A stretch of 64,000 bases of DNA from Hydractinia symbiolongicarpus (GCF_029227915.1 NC_079885.1:28709001-28773000); one strand, 5' to 3'; positions 12,490-23,915 are shown, counted from the stretch's first letter. Made by a program: numbers and translations. Notes: a model not told the origin generated them from the letters alone.

Positions 12490-14460
12490 GCGTTTTCATA
12501 ATATTTGATATTGTGCAATAAAAGCGCATTATTTCACTTAATGACCACCAAATGCTCAATTTTTGTATATATAGATGTTTTAAATATCAAAAAATCCCGT
12601 CAAAATACACTATTTCACTTAGTGTCCACCAAATGCTGCATTTTTGTTGATATAAATTTTAAGTTATTAGATAGTACGGCAAAATGTAATTTTCCTCTGA
12701 TTGTCTACCAAATGCTCCATTTTTCAGCCTATAATATTTGATATTGTGCAATAAAAGCGCATTATTTCACTTATTGACCACCAAATGCTCAATTTTTGTA
12801 TATATAGATGTTTTAAATATCAAAAAATCCCGTCAAAATACACTATTTCACTTAGTGTCCACTAAATGCTGCATTTTTGTTGATATAAATTTTAAGTTAT
12901 TAGATAGTACGGCAAAATGTAATTTTCCTCTGATTGTCTACCAAATGCTCCATTTTTCAGCCTATAATATTTGATATTGTGCAATAAAAGCGCATTATTT
13001 CACTTATTGACCACCAAATGATCAATTTTTGTATATATAGATGTTTTAAATATCAAAAAATCCCGTCAAAATACACTATTTCACTTAGTGTCCACCAAAT
13101 GCTGCATTTTTGTTTACATAAATTTTGAAGTATTAGATTATACCGCAACATGCAATTTTCGTCTGATTATCCACCAAATAATCCATTTTTGTGCCTATAG
13201 TTTTCAAAATTGTGTTATAACGCCGCAATTGTCCACCAAATGCTGCATTTTTGTTCATATTAATTTTAAGTTATTAGATAGTATGGCAAAATGTAATTTT
13301 TCTCAGATTGTCTACCAAATGCTTCAATTTTGTGCCTATAATTTTTGATTCTGTGTAACAAAACCACATTTTTTCACTTAGTGTCCACCAAATGCTGCAT
13401 TTTTGTTTATATAAATTTGGTAGTATTAGATTATACCGCAACATGCAATTTTCATGTGATTATCCACAAAATGCTGCATTTTTTGGCCTTTATTTTTTAA
13501 AATTGTGTTATAACGTTGCAATTGTCCACCAAATACTGCATTTTTGTTCATAAAAATTTTAAAATATTAGATAGTACCGCAAAGGGTAATTTTCCTCCAA
13601 TTGTCTACCAAATGCTCCATATTTAAGCCTATCATATTTGATATTGTGCAATAAAAGCGCATTAATTCACTTATTGCCCACCAAATGCTCAATTTTTGTA
13701 TATATATAGATGTTTTAAATATCAAAAAATACCGTCAAAATACACTATTTCACTTAGTGTCCACTAAATGCTGCATTTTTGTTGATATAAATTTTAAGTT
13801 ATTAGATAGTACGGCAAAATGTAATTTTCCTCTGATTGTCTACCAAATGCTCCATTTTTCAGTCTATAATATTTGATATTGTGCAATAAAGCGCATTATT
13901 TCACTTATGACCACCAAATGCTCAATTTTTGTATATATAGATGTTTTAAATATCAAAAAATCCCGTCAAAATACACTATTTCACTTAGTGTCCACTAAAT
14001 GCTGCATTTTTGTTTACACTAATTTTGGAGTATTAGATTATACCGCAACATGCAATTTTTGTCTGATTGTCCACCAACTGCTGCATTTTTGTGCCTATAA
14101 TTTTTAAAATTGTCTTATAACGCCACAATCTATCATCCATTGTCCACCAAATGCTGCATTTTTGTTCATATTAATTTTATGTTATTAGATAGTACGGCAA
14201 AATGTAGTTTTCCTCAGATTGTGTAACAAATGCTTCAATTTTGTGCCTATAATTTTTGATTCTATGTAATGAAACCACATTTTTACTTAGTGTCCACCAA
14301 ATGCTGCAGTTTTGTTCATATAAATTTTAAAATGTTAGATAATACGGCATAATATAATTTTCCTCTGATTGTCTACCAAAGGCTCCGTTTTTGAGCCTAT
14401 AATTTCTGACACATCTGACAAATTACCATACTTATAATTTTTGACTTTGTGTAAAAATTA
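12490..14460. repeat. minisatellite of ~78-bp units grouped in 233-bp triplets
   Basis: About 2 kb of degenerate ~78-bp units, each with TG(T/A)C(C/T)ACCAAATGCT followed by a T-rich run. Three unit types form a 233-bp higher-order unit repeated nearly exactly at 12505, 12738 and about 12971, and again, more diverged, near 13640 and 13870. Open frames through it are artefacts. The core ACCAAATG is the same motif found near both ends of the 14-kb segment. Confidence 0.9.
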
Positions 14461-15159
14461 TGGTTTTATTACACAATGTCAGAAGATTTAACCAGGAAAT
14501 GTGCAAAATAAAAACACGTAGAGCTAAAGGACTACAAACCACTCACCACAACTGCCATAAGCAGCACAAACTGAAAATACTTCCTATTTTACGACACTAG
14601 GCATTAGTCCAATTAGTGAAAAGAGTGGTGTTCTCAGCAAGAAAACAACTTACTATAATAAATCACAACTGGGAAGGGATCCCAATGCTCACATCAATGT
14701 GTTGCCTACGAACAGCAATAACATTATGGCTTCCTTCGAAATGTCTTCCGTGCATCTAAGGTACATGAACTCCTGCACAGAGTTAATGCATAAAAAGTTA
14801 AAGAAGACTATTTTTCTTGGTTCGCTGGGGCATTATCCTTCACTAACATCAACAAGTAAAACCAATTTGAAATAGAGTGTTCGTTGCCCATTACAATTTC
14901 TCATCATTATAGTTTGTTCAATTATCGTAAGAAAAGATAACATGTACATCTTCCAATCTCCGATACCAACACAACATCATCAACCTTGAAGGAGCGTTTA
15001 TAGTTCCGAATATTTTTTCCTCGTTCTAAAATTTGTAAATAGCCGTTTCGCCGTGGAAAACAATAAATGCTGTATGCATGGCTTTTTGAAAATGTGGAAA
15101 TTTGACAATAACACGCACTTATTAATCGTTTTTTTGCGCGTTTAAATTTATTTGTTGAG
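14461..15159. other. no gene seen
   Basis: A+T-rich sequence. No convincing coding frame, repeat or RNA gene. Confidence 0.5.
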
Positions 15160-15285
15160 GCAATGGTGAGAGGTTCCAGATTGGCAGATATTTTTTACCT
15201 AGGCAACCGATACTTTATTGGGAACACAAATTTGGAGTTCAGCCTAGGTGAAAATATCTGGCAATCTGGAACTTCTCACCATTGC
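15160..15285. mobile_element. 126-bp foldback (MITE-like) element
   Basis: Arms 15160-15203 and 15243-15285 are inverted copies, about 43 bases with three or four mismatches. They start GCAATGGTGAG and end at CCTAGG, around a 39-base loop. Size and structure fit a miniature inverted-repeat element. No clear target duplication is seen. Confidence 0.65.
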
Positions 15286-17430
15286 TCGCTTAGTGTCTTG
15301 TTTTTTTTTCCATTATGATGTTCTATTTTTCTGTCCATAATATATAGTTTGAAAAGAGAGAAAACTGTCATTTAGTTAACATTTGTCAAGATCCAGTTTA
15401 AGACCGTGTTGAAATATTAATTGTATATTACAAAAATTAGAAAGCACTTCAACGCGACAGCAAGATCTCTGTCATTTGTTACTTGTAGCTTGAAGATTTA
15501 GTACGTGGTTTAGTCTAATCCAGTTTTGACCGACAGACGGACAATGACAATTATTATAGAAACTAAACCAGTGAATCGGCGGTATATGTCAGATTGAGCG
15601 CTTTAATTAAAAAAACTCCAATGATATAAGCAATAGACTGTGGCTACGCCTTTAAACTAAAGCAGTGACAAAACAGTTTTATTAAGTTTAATTTTTAAAA
15701 ATTAATAGACACTGACCGTATTTTTATATTTATTCTCTTTGTTGTATCCCAGTTTTTTTAAAAGTATTTAACAGTAAAATGGATAAAATATTTGAGATCC
15801 TCACCAAAATTATAATAAAGTGTGAAATTTTTAAGACAATAATGCATATAAATAATCTGTTATAGCAGTTTGTTTGATAATTTTGAAGTTACGCTCGTAA
15901 GCGTTTAAAAGCTATCCTCGTAAGCAGTTTGACTGTGACAATAACGTCGCCAAAGCAGGAAATTTTGAATATCAAACAAGTTACTGCATTTTAATTTACC
16001 TATACTGAGTTGTAGATAAGAAAAATATTGGTAAATTAAAGTTTTAAAAACATGAAATTAGGAATTATTTATCGTATATATACAACCTTGTTTTTAATAA
16101 AAGCACAGGCTACGCAGCTAGTGTTGTTACTCCGTTTAGATTTATTTCGTGGAAAAGTTTGAATGTTTAAAGCTATGGCCTATTTAAATAAAAATATGGA
16201 CTAGCTACGTTACAAAATTAACTGTAGAATCTGCATTCAACAAGTTTGGTTAATAAAAAGTGAATGTATTTTAATAGAGTTTACCATAGATAGCGCGTCA
16301 TTTAAAAATAATCAAAAAAGAAACAATGAAATTGGTTAGAACAAGTATATATGTCCTCTTCAAATGGTTCCATAGAAGAGTTGCTTTTTCCGGACGTTTA
16401 TTTAAGTAACTGAAATGTATTAAGTTCAGTTCAAGTTGCTTAATTTATTTCTGTGACTAAAACAAAAGTGAGATCTTCGAAGCTAGTTGAAAAAATTTAG
16501 GTCAGGTTAGGTTTTTATAAAGGCATCTTTCTGAGCTAGAAATATTTGTACTTAAAACATTAACGGCAAATTAAGTATTAAGTAGAGAGCTAAAAATTAA
16601 AAGTAGTGACGATGTCCTGACCCATCTTCCACTTTAAATTCATTTATTCAAAAACTCGCATAACAACAATGGTTAACAGTTAAAATTTGTGACCCTTTTT
16701 CAAACAACGGGCGCACGCGCTTATAGTTAGGCTGTCCAATCTTTTAATGCTCTGGTCCACCTTTCAAGGCAGCGATCTGTTTACAAACGGGAGGACCAAT
16801 CGTTAAGCTAGCCTATACAGAGTCTCGGAAGGATCCATAGGTGATATTGTATTTAAGCAATTTTATCGATAAATGTCCGAATAAAAAAAATAAAAAAATT
16901 ACAAACTAACAATAATTCCCTAAAGAATAAAGTAATTTAAATGCAAGTTCGATTTTTGCAGTTAAGGGGACAATTTAGGACTATTCAGTCTGGGAATATT
17001 TCAATCATGTTATGACTAGGAAGAGTCCAATTAAATCCCATTTGGCACATAGTGTACGTCAGGAAAGGAACAAAATAGGAGCAAAACTTGTTTACTTATG
17101 TAAGCACATTTTTGTGAAGCATGAAATACCAAATACAAAATTGCACGAAAATCCGATTTTCCAGGATTTTGGGTTAAATCCAAAAATATTAAAAATTAGA
17201 TTAAGCACGTCTTCAATATTTTCGGAATATTTTCCCTTGATGAACTAAAGTTGTGATGTAAGTTTCATGTTCTAAGGATTATCCTATCTAAGATTATCAA
17301 ATTTTCCCGATTACGATCTTAAGGGGTAGTTTTAAGTAATAGACAATATCCAAGGGTTTGAAAGGTCTTAGACCTAACAAAATAGGATGTGATTGCCTTA
17401 TAGATAAATATAAAAAGACTCAATAAGTAT
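15286..17430. other. no gene seen
   Basis: Long A+T-rich stretch. A 78-codon frame at 17012-17248 has no recognisable features and is probably chance. No RNA gene was identified by eye. Confidence 0.5.
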
Positions 17431-17431
17431 C

Positions 17432-18185
17432 AGAGCAAAAACGAGTTATTAAAAAAAACACAACAGGATGGGGTGGAATACACCCAGCATAAATGTATAA
17501 AGTATATATTTTCAAGTGGAAGCCATAAACAAATAACGGGAATGTTAATATTCTTTTTACCATGTTATAGTATTAAGACACTGTTTAAGGCGAAATTGAT
17601 TCCCATTTATAGGTACCAGGCTTCCATGAAAGTCGAAATATATGCCGTGTCTACCAAATGATGACGCATTTGACTTTCGCATATATACAACAACCATTTT
17701 TAAAAGTGATATTTCTCAGCAGCCAAAGACCTAATAGAGTTCAAGTTTTTGGTGTTAACAGAGTACTTGGTGCAGAAGAAGGTGGCATAAAAGAAAATTG
17801 CTTTTTATTAGAGCAAAAACGAGTTATTAAAAAAAACCCAACAGGATGGGGTGGAATACGCCCAGCATAAATGTATAAAGTATATATTTTTAAGTGGAAG
17901 CCATAAACAAATAACGGGAATGTTAATATTTTTTTTACCATGTTATAGTATTAAGACACTGTTTAAGGCGAAGTTGATTCCCATTTATAGGTACCAGGCT
18001 TCCATGAAAGTCGAAATATATGCCGTGTCTACCAAATGATGACGCATTTGACTTTCGCATATATACAACAACCATTTTTAAAAGTGATATTTCTCAGCAG
18101 CCAAAGACCTAATAGAGTTCAAATTTTTGGTGTTAACAGAGTACTTGGTGCAGAAGAAGGTGGCATAAAAGAAAATTGCTTTTTT

Positions 18186-18187
<2 letters not shown>
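17432..18187 (+). repeat. 378-bp tandem duplication
   Basis: Copy one is 17432-17809 and copy two 17810-18187, with only a few differences (for example AACACAACAGG versus AACCCAACAGG). Each copy contains TGTCTACCAAATGATGACG, a member of the subterminal motif family, and the frame ...RPNRVQVFGVNRVLG... A stretch reading on to PTGWGGIRPA spans the junction of the two copies. The protein-like frame is unidentified. Confidence 0.85.
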
Positions 18188-18516
<329 letters not shown>

Positions 18517-19082
18517 CGATTAACAGCAAAAGCATTGCTATATAAATACGTTTAGAATAACATAAACAGTTTTAAATCCTGTGGGTATAAATTGCTAAAG
18601 GAGAAGTATTTGCATATGTACATAGTTAAAATTACGGATGTTTTAACATATAAACAATTAAAAATGATTATGTACAGAATTTTTACAATAAAAAATCTAT
18701 TGACAATTAAAAATGTGGTAAATTAGCAAAAGAACAAGTAAACCGATCATTGCTTAAATTAATGACACTGTGACGTAGCTGGGAGAAAGAAAATAAATAA
18801 ATCAACGAGTAAAAGATAGACATTTAAGACATACTTACGAAAACATAAAACAGTCCCTACCCATTCCAGCTGGACAGAATGTGCAGAGTACACATTGAAG
18901 TTTTAAAGTACAGCTGATATCCCAGGAATGGATGAATGGGAGACCGTAACTTAGACTTTATCAGCAAGCAATTATCCGGCACATAGAACCGGGTTGTATA
19001 GAAATCATTAGAATATGAAACCTCACAACATCCCGGACTGGGTCTTATAACTTAAATGCCCAGCAAATGCCCTCCTCCATCT
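18517..19082 (-). repeat. Penelope pLTR, 3' copy
   Basis: 566 bp from CGATTAACAGC to CTCCATCT, the same length as 22831-23396, with one difference seen by eye (CCCTCC versus CCCACC). It abuts the 34-bp inverted repeat at 18516. Confidence 0.92.
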
Positions 19083-19715
19083 CCGTATAGGTCGTTCCCA
19101 TCCGCCTAAGACCCGTTATACCTTAAGATTTTCCCAAGCTGTACCGTATTATCTTCAATAAAAATAAAATACTATCTAGTGTATATATGTGAGGAGGCTA
19201 ATAGTGTAACATTTGTTTAAGAAGATGCCGCTACGGCAGTTACACTATAAAAGATAAGCGGAAGAAAATGTTAGAGTGCACGAGTTCTTTGAGAGCCTAA
19301 TTAAAGGGACCTGTGCACTATGCGAATATAAAGGAAAGAGTAAGTTTGTATGTCCTATTGTTAACAATAAAACGATAGTGGAAAAGAATAGAGATAAAGA
19401 AGTTTAAAGAGGAAAGTTGAGGAAAATCTCACTACACTTGATAGAAAATAAAAAAAAAAAATAACACAACATATACACAACAAACGAATGCTACTCCTCA
19501 AAGCCTAAAACCACCAAAGTACTACTAGACATAATGTTCTAGTGGACAAACAGAAAGCGAAGTAACTTCGCCACTGTCACTGCAGTTAGACAGTGTAGCA
19601 GTAATACGCTATGTGGGGTCAATGGATTTTTCATCCAGTGTCCAAAGTAGATCCAAACTCACTGCACAAAACAAAAACAAAAAGTAATAATACTGAATAA
19701 AGGAAAAATACAACA
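19083..19715 (-). other. Penelope 3' untranslated region
   Basis: 633 bases between the endonuclease stop and the 3' pLTR. No open frame of interest. Includes an A-rich tract near 19450. Confidence 0.6.
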
Positions 19716-20507
19716 TTAATAATCGAAGGTAACCTCACGCTCATTAAGCCCATTAGGTTGAAATGAATCTAATTTGTGTTGCCAAAAGGATTCTTTACGT
19801 CTTAACCATGACAAATTTTCGGCATGGTCAATTAACGTAAATGACCAATCTGACATTCCATTGTGATCAGGCTGTTCAAAATGAGAGTGAAAGGAAAACT
19901 GTATAATAGGCTTCCCTGAACTAAATTTCCGGTGGCTGCATTTATAGTTGTTAAAACGCACTCTAAACTTAGTGCTGGTACTACCAACATACTGTACGCC
20001 ACATTTTCTACACTGTGCCAAATAAACAACGTTATCAGAATTACAGTTCATTTTCTTACCTTGAATTTTAAAAGAAAAAGAAGAAGATCTATTTGTGAAA
20101 GAATTTGTTTCTTCCACATAATCACAAACACCGCAACGTTTGCTACCACACTTTTGACTCCCCCCACATACCTTTTCATTCACAGGCAATTTCGCCCTAA
20201 CCAGCAAGTCTTTAAGGTTTTTCCCTCTCCTAAAACCAACTATTGGGGGTGCAGCAAAGACGTCACGGTGTTCTTGATTAGGCGTAAGAAGAAGATGAAT
20301 GTCCTGCAGAATATTTTTAACCTTAGAAAATGCAGGGTGATACGTGAGATTGAACACAAGTTTTTTAGAAGTGTTTTTATTCCTCTCCCTGTCAAGTAAT
20401 TCATCTCTCTTAAACTTCCTTGCTCTCAGTATCTGTTCTCGAACCAACTTATCACTATATCCTCTTTTATGAAGCCAGGCCTCTAGTTCGTTGCATCTTT
20501 TGTCGAA
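19716..20507 (-). CDS. Penelope GIY-YIG endonuclease domain (frameshifted from RT)
   Basis: C-terminal part of the Penelope polyprotein. From the first Met at 20447 it is 243 residues, and the frame is open upstream to about 20507, where it joins the reverse transcriptase frame. It has a linker cysteine cluster C94-x5-C100-x4-C105-x2-C108, then the nuclease core: VVYLAQC (the GIY part, about 140-146), CGVQYVGST (the YIG part, 149-157), an Arg in FRVRFNNY (161-168), and a late Glu in KESFWQHKL (218-226). In this family the domain nicks target DNA to prime reverse transcription. All recognisable core elements are present. A shift of one base in the T-run at 20506-20509 (minus strand) separates it from the upstream frame, so it is not translated in this copy unless that base is a sequencing error. 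Confidence 0.85.
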   Translation of the reverse strand, partial: FDKRCNELEAWLHKRGYSDKLVREQILRARKFKRDELLDRERNKNTSKKLVFNLTYHPAFSKVKNILQDIHLLLTPNQEHRDVFAAPPIVGFRRGKNLKDLLVRAKLPVNEKVCGGSQKCGSKRCGVCDYVEETNSFTNRSSSFSFKIQGKKMNCNSDNVVYLAQCRKCGVQYVGSTSTKFRVRFNNYKCSHRKFSSGKPIIQFSFHSHFEQPDHNGMSDWSFTLIDHAENLSWLRRKESFWQHKLDSFQPNGLNEREVTFDY

Positions 20508-22357
20508 AATCTCCCTTCAGAACAGATTCTGTTGAGACGAAGAGCCTGACTGTAAGGAATAGCCTTTTTTGAGTGAAATACGTGACAGGACGTAGCATGC
20601 AGATACTGATGTGTATCTGTTGGTTTAGTGTAGAGGTCAGTGATAAGTTGATTACCCTCCTTTATAACCTTAACATCTAAAAAATTAACACTTTGTTTAG
20701 AATATTCTGCCGTAAACTTAATGGTTGGGTGACAGCTATTAAGTTGCTCTAGGAAATCTTTAAGTGCATTTTCACCATGCTGCCAAATCAAAAAAATATC
20801 ATCTATGTATCTCCACCACACTAACGGATTAAGTGCTTGCGACCTCAAAAACCTTTCTTCTAAAATACCCATAAACAGAACCGCATAAGGCGGGGCCATT
20901 TTCGTACCTATTGCAGTACCCTGTTTTTGTCGAAAAAAACGCCCATCATGTTCAAAAACATTATTCTTGAGGACGCATTCAGTTAAATCAACTAAAGTGT
21001 CTGTGGAAATAGCTTTATCCTCGCGAGCCTCTAGAGCTTCCCTGATAGCTGCCAATCCATCTTCATGAGGAATATTGGGATAAAGACCAACTACGTCAAC
21101 AGTGCATAAAAGGAAATCAGCAGGTAATGCAGGTAAATCTCGTAGTTTTTTAAGAAAATCATTAGTATCTTTAATGTATGATCTAACTTTCTTAGAAAGG
21201 GGTTGCAAATAGTGGTCTAAAAATGAAGATATATTTTCTGTAAAAAACCCACAATTTGATATAACAGGCCTGCCAGGAACGTTTTGAAGTCGTTTGTGTA
21301 TCTTAGGGAGAAGATAGAATCGTCCTGGCCTAGGGTTTTTAACCAAAAAATAATCCATTGTCTCCTTATTTACATCACCCCTAAGTTTGACTGTTTGTAA
21401 ACAACTCATCACAGTGTGAACAAGGGGGCTGATAACATCACCTTCAATTTCCTCATAAACCTCAGCATTATCAAGCTGCAGGGCTGCTTCCCTAAGATAG
21501 TCCTCCCTATCCCAAACCACTACTGCAGAGCCTTTATCAGCCTCCTTGATAACAATGGACCCGTCATTTCTTAGGGTTTTTATAGCTGCTCTTTCCTCCC
21601 TCGTAAGATTTGAGTATTTAATTTCTGTATCTAAGGCTAAGATCTCTTCTTCAAGTCTACTAAGGTACAGTTCAATTGAGACATTTTTTCCCTTTGGGTT
21701 AAATTTCGACTTAGGACGAAACGGATTGAAAACAGAGCTCCCTTCCTCGTTCCTAAAATGCCATAATAAACGCAACCTGCGACCAAATACCTCTAATTCC
21801 TCTTTAAGACGTGCTCTATCAAAATGATGTGGGGTGGGAACGAATTTAAGACCCTTAGAAAGAAGAGAGATTTCAGCCTTTGACAATGTCCTACCAGAAA
21901 GGTTTACTACATTGGAACTTACAATTTTACCTACATATCTATCATTTAAAATATCACATTTACTGTCGTTACTCACAGGATATGAGATAAAAGAAGTAGA
22001 AGACTTGTTATCATCTGATAATCCTAGATTTTCCCAATTACCCGAGTTAGCTGGGCTAGCCGCGGGCTCTTCAAGACCTAAGGATATTAAAGTAACAAGC
22101 GTAGGAATATCAGATGACACACCCTCCGCATACTTAAGCAAATCCTCTTTAAAATTATTATGTAAATAAAAATGTTCATTTAACCTGGAAGTTGCTGACA
22201 CCTTCTTCTTTTCATTATCGCCACACATTTCCCCTATCTTCTTCTTCTTTCCTTTCCGACATTTCAACTCTTCTCTCTCCAAATAAACTATTAGCTCCAC
22301 CAACCATTCTTTAAACCGATCCTCGTCTATCTCTTTCTCGATCTGAGATATCCTCAA
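20483..22357 (-). CDS. Penelope reverse transcriptase region
   Basis: 624 sense codons, open from directly after an in-frame TGA to a stop at 20483. Motifs in order: KEADKGSAVVVWD at about 271-283; FYLLPKIHK with PGRPVIS at 347-367; the first catalytic Asp in TVDVVGLYPNIP at 419-430; GTAIGTKMAPPYA at 480-492; the YIDD box at 517-520 with two catalytic Asps; NFLDVKV at 558-564. These are the seven-motif core of Penelope-type reverse transcriptases, related to telomerase. The frame begins with TTG, not ATG, because it is really the continuation of the upstream frame 22358-22654 past a nonsense codon. The 3' end of the frame is created by the frameshift near 20507. Confidence 0.92.
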   Translation of the reverse strand: MRISQIEKEIDEDRFKEWLVELIVYLEREELKCRKGKKKKIGEMCGDNEKKKVSATSRLNEHFYLHNNFKEDLLKYAEGVSSDIPTLVTLISLGLEEPAASPANSGNWENLGLSDDNKSSTSFISYPVSNDSKCDILNDRYVGKIVSSNVVNLSGRTLSKAEISLLSKGLKFVPTPHHFDRARLKEELEVFGRRLRLLWHFRNEEGSSVFNPFRPKSKFNPKGKNVSIELYLSRLEEEILALDTEIKYSNLTREERAAIKTLRNDGSIVIKEADKGSAVVVWDREDYLREAALQLDNAEVYEEIEGDVISPLVHTVMSCLQTVKLRGDVNKETMDYFLVKNPRPGRFYLLPKIHKRLQNVPGRPVISNCGFFTENISSFLDHYLQPLSKKVRSYIKDTNDFLKKLRDLPALPADFLLCTVDVVGLYPNIPHEDGLAAIREALEAREDKAISTDTLVDLTECVLKNNVFEHDGRFFRQKQGTAIGTKMAPPYAVLFMGILEERFLRSQALNPLVWWRYIDDIFLIWQHGENALKDFLEQLNSCHPTIKFTAEYSKQSVNFLDVKVIKEGNQLITDLYTKPTDTHQYLHATSCHVFHSKKAIPYSQALRLNRICSEGRFSTKDATN

Positions 22358-22654
22358 TCAAAATCTTTCTTCAAACGAGATTAAATGTTCGTATATTCCC
22401 ATTATTAAAGTTTCCAACAACTGGGATTTTGTTGAGTTTAGGGTATCCTCCCATATAACAGAAAGTTCATGGGATGAAAATGAAATAAAAGGTGTCTTGC
22501 TGATGTTTAGTCCACCAGGATAAAGTTTAAACGACTTACAGGTTTCTAAAAAGGCGATATGTGAGAAGTACGTAATACTTTTGACTGCATCGCGAAAGCA
22601 AGAATTGATGGCGCATTTTTCATCAAGATCTGTAACTTGCGGTAGATTTGGCAT
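22358..22654 (-). CDS. Penelope ORF, N-terminal 98 residues before a nonsense codon
   Basis: Begins ATG at 22654 (MPNLPQVTDLDEK) and runs 98 residues to ...SFEERF, then TGA at 22358-22360. The next codon continues in the same frame with LRISQIEKE of the reverse transcriptase region. So the original ORF began here and ran close to 970 codons, which suits a Penelope-like element. No motif is recognised in this N-terminal part. Confidence 0.75.
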   Translation of the reverse strand: MPNLPQVTDLDEKCAINSCFRDAVKSITYFSHIAFLETCKSFKLYPGGLNISKTPFISFSSHELSVIWEDTLNSTKSQLLETLIMGIYEHLISFEERF

Positions 22655-22740
22655 AATTTATATAAAAATGTATAAGCCAATGCATGTGATGTGTATATAA
22701 TATATAAAAGAAAGAAAAAACACATGTATTAGGACAAAAT

Positions 22741-22775
22741 ATATTTCGGCTAACAAGCCTTCATCAGTTGTAAAA
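22741..22775 (-). ncRNA. hammerhead-ribozyme-like motif in the Penelope leader
   Basis: On the minus strand the core CTGATGA (22767-22761) is followed by one extra A, a 4-bp stem GGCT/AGCC with loop TGTT, then GAAA (22748-22745) and TATATTTTGTCC. A short stem III is possible within ATATAT, and the TTGT after it can pair with ACAA just before CTGATGA as stem I. Hammerheads of this minimal kind are known in pLTRs of Penelope-like elements. The extra A and weak stem III mean activity is uncertain. Confidence 0.5.
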
Positions 22776-22830
22776 TATAAAATCAAGTTACATCTTTTAT
22801 GTAAAATTGGGCAAATATAATACGCTTGAG

Positions 22831-23396
22831 CGATTAACAGCAAAAGCATTGCTATATAAATACGTTTAGAATAACATAAACAGTTTTAAATCCTGTGGGT
22901 ATAAATTGCTAAAGGAGAAGTATTTGCATATGTACATAGTTAAAATTACGGATGTTTTAACATATAAACAATTAAAAATGATTATGTACAGAATTTTTAC
23001 AATAAAAAATCTATTGACAATTAAAAATGTGGTAAATTAGCAAAAGAACAAGTAAACCGATCATTGCTTAAATTAATGACACTGTGACGTAGCTGGGAGA
23101 AAGAAAATAAATAAATCAACGAGTAAAAGATAGACATTTAAGACATACTTACGAAAACATAAAACAGTCCCTACCCATTCCAGCTGGACAGAATGTGCAG
23201 AGTACACATTGAAGTTTTAAAGTACAGCTGATATCCCAGGAATGGATGAATGGGAGACCGTAACTTAGACTTTATCAGCAAGCAATTATCCGGCACATAG
23301 AACCGGGTTGTATAGAAATCATTAGAATATGAAACCTCACAACATCCCGGACTGGGTCTTATAACTTAAATGCCCAGCAAATGCCCACCTCCATCT
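22831..23396 (-). repeat. Penelope pLTR, 5' copy
   Basis: 566-bp direct repeat of 18517-19082. Its outer edge at 23396 passes straight into unrelated A+T-rich sequence, and its inner edge continues into the leader with the hammerhead-like motif. Confidence 0.92.
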
Positions 23397-23414
23397 AAGT
23401 CGGAATATCATTTA

Positions 23415-23496
<82 letters not shown>

Positions 23497-23603
23497 TTTC
23501 AAGGTTTTTTTCATCCTACGATAAGTTAACTACAATTACATACTATATATACTCACTAATGTATCCGAATATAAATTTTTTCTCGTCAAATTATATATTT
23601 TAG
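23397..23603. other. junction between Penelope element and exon 3, with (TA)n
   Basis: Contains a (TA)n tract of about 80 bp at 23413-23492, then the end of the intron before exon 3, closing with TATATTTTAG at 23603. No coding sequence for the missing middle of the transposase is found here. Confidence 0.6.
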
Positions 23604-23843
23604 AACAAATCTGTTTGTTGCAAAAGATACGGTACAGAATGAAATACATATTAAAATTGGAGGTGATCATGGAGGTGGATCCTTTAAGATGTCATACCAA
23701 GCATGCAATACTGACAAACCTAACAGCAAAAGTAATACTGTAGTATATAGCATCTTTGAAGCAAAAGATTACAGAGCTAATTTAAAAATTGGATTGGCAA
23801 AATTCAAAAGTCAAGTTGATGAGCTGCAAATTGCAATGTGGAA
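23604..23843 (+). CDS. transposase exon 3: first catalytic Asp
   Basis: Acceptor TTTTAG at 23598-23603, donor AA|GTAAGT at 23844. Entered with one base completing a codon, it encodes 79 full codons and leaves two bases. It contains IKIGGDHGGGSFKM, whose Asp (23665-23667) is the likely first catalytic residue, at the place of the first Asp of the RAG1/Transib core. It continues with a conserved-looking NTDKPNSKSNT...AKDYRANL segment. No internal stop. The exon that should precede it is not present nearby. Confidence 0.8.
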
Positions 23844-23915
23844 GTAAGTCAAATATTTTATGAAGGGAAATGTCCAAAAAATGTTTAAAAAATCATATAA
23901 ATATTTATGTTTTAG

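Larger units (their letters stand above)
18517..23396 (-). mobile_element. Penelope-like retroelement
   Basis: About 4.9 kb, read on the minus strand: 566-bp repeat (23396-22831), short leader with a hammerhead-like motif, ORF with N-terminal region, reverse transcriptase and GIY-YIG endonuclease (22654-19716), 3' untranslated region, then a second copy of the 566-bp repeat (19082-18517). This order with direct repeats (pLTRs) is typical of Penelope-like elements, which insert by target-primed reverse transcription. The cysteine-bearing linker before the endonuclease suggests a Neptune/Poseidon-like branch, but this is a guess from motif pattern. It lies between exons 2 and 3 of the older transposon. 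Confidence 0.9.

Noticed and set aside
12505-14107. Several 63-86-codon frames with similar proteins (MILCNKSALFHL type)
   Set aside because: They recur because the 233-bp minisatellite unit recurs; unit length is not a multiple of three and there is no conserved frame or start.
12490-14460. CRISPR-like array
   Set aside because: Repeats are degenerate, contiguous and grouped in higher-order units without unique spacers; the genome is eukaryotic.
19932-22169. Plus-strand frames opposite the Penelope ORF
   Set aside because: Antisense shadows of a long minus-strand frame with clear reverse transcriptase and endonuclease motifs.
18517-23396. LTR retrotransposon, because of 566-bp direct repeats
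   Set aside because: No gag, protease, integrase, primer-binding site or TG...CA ends; the reverse transcriptase and GIY-YIG nuclease are Penelope-type.
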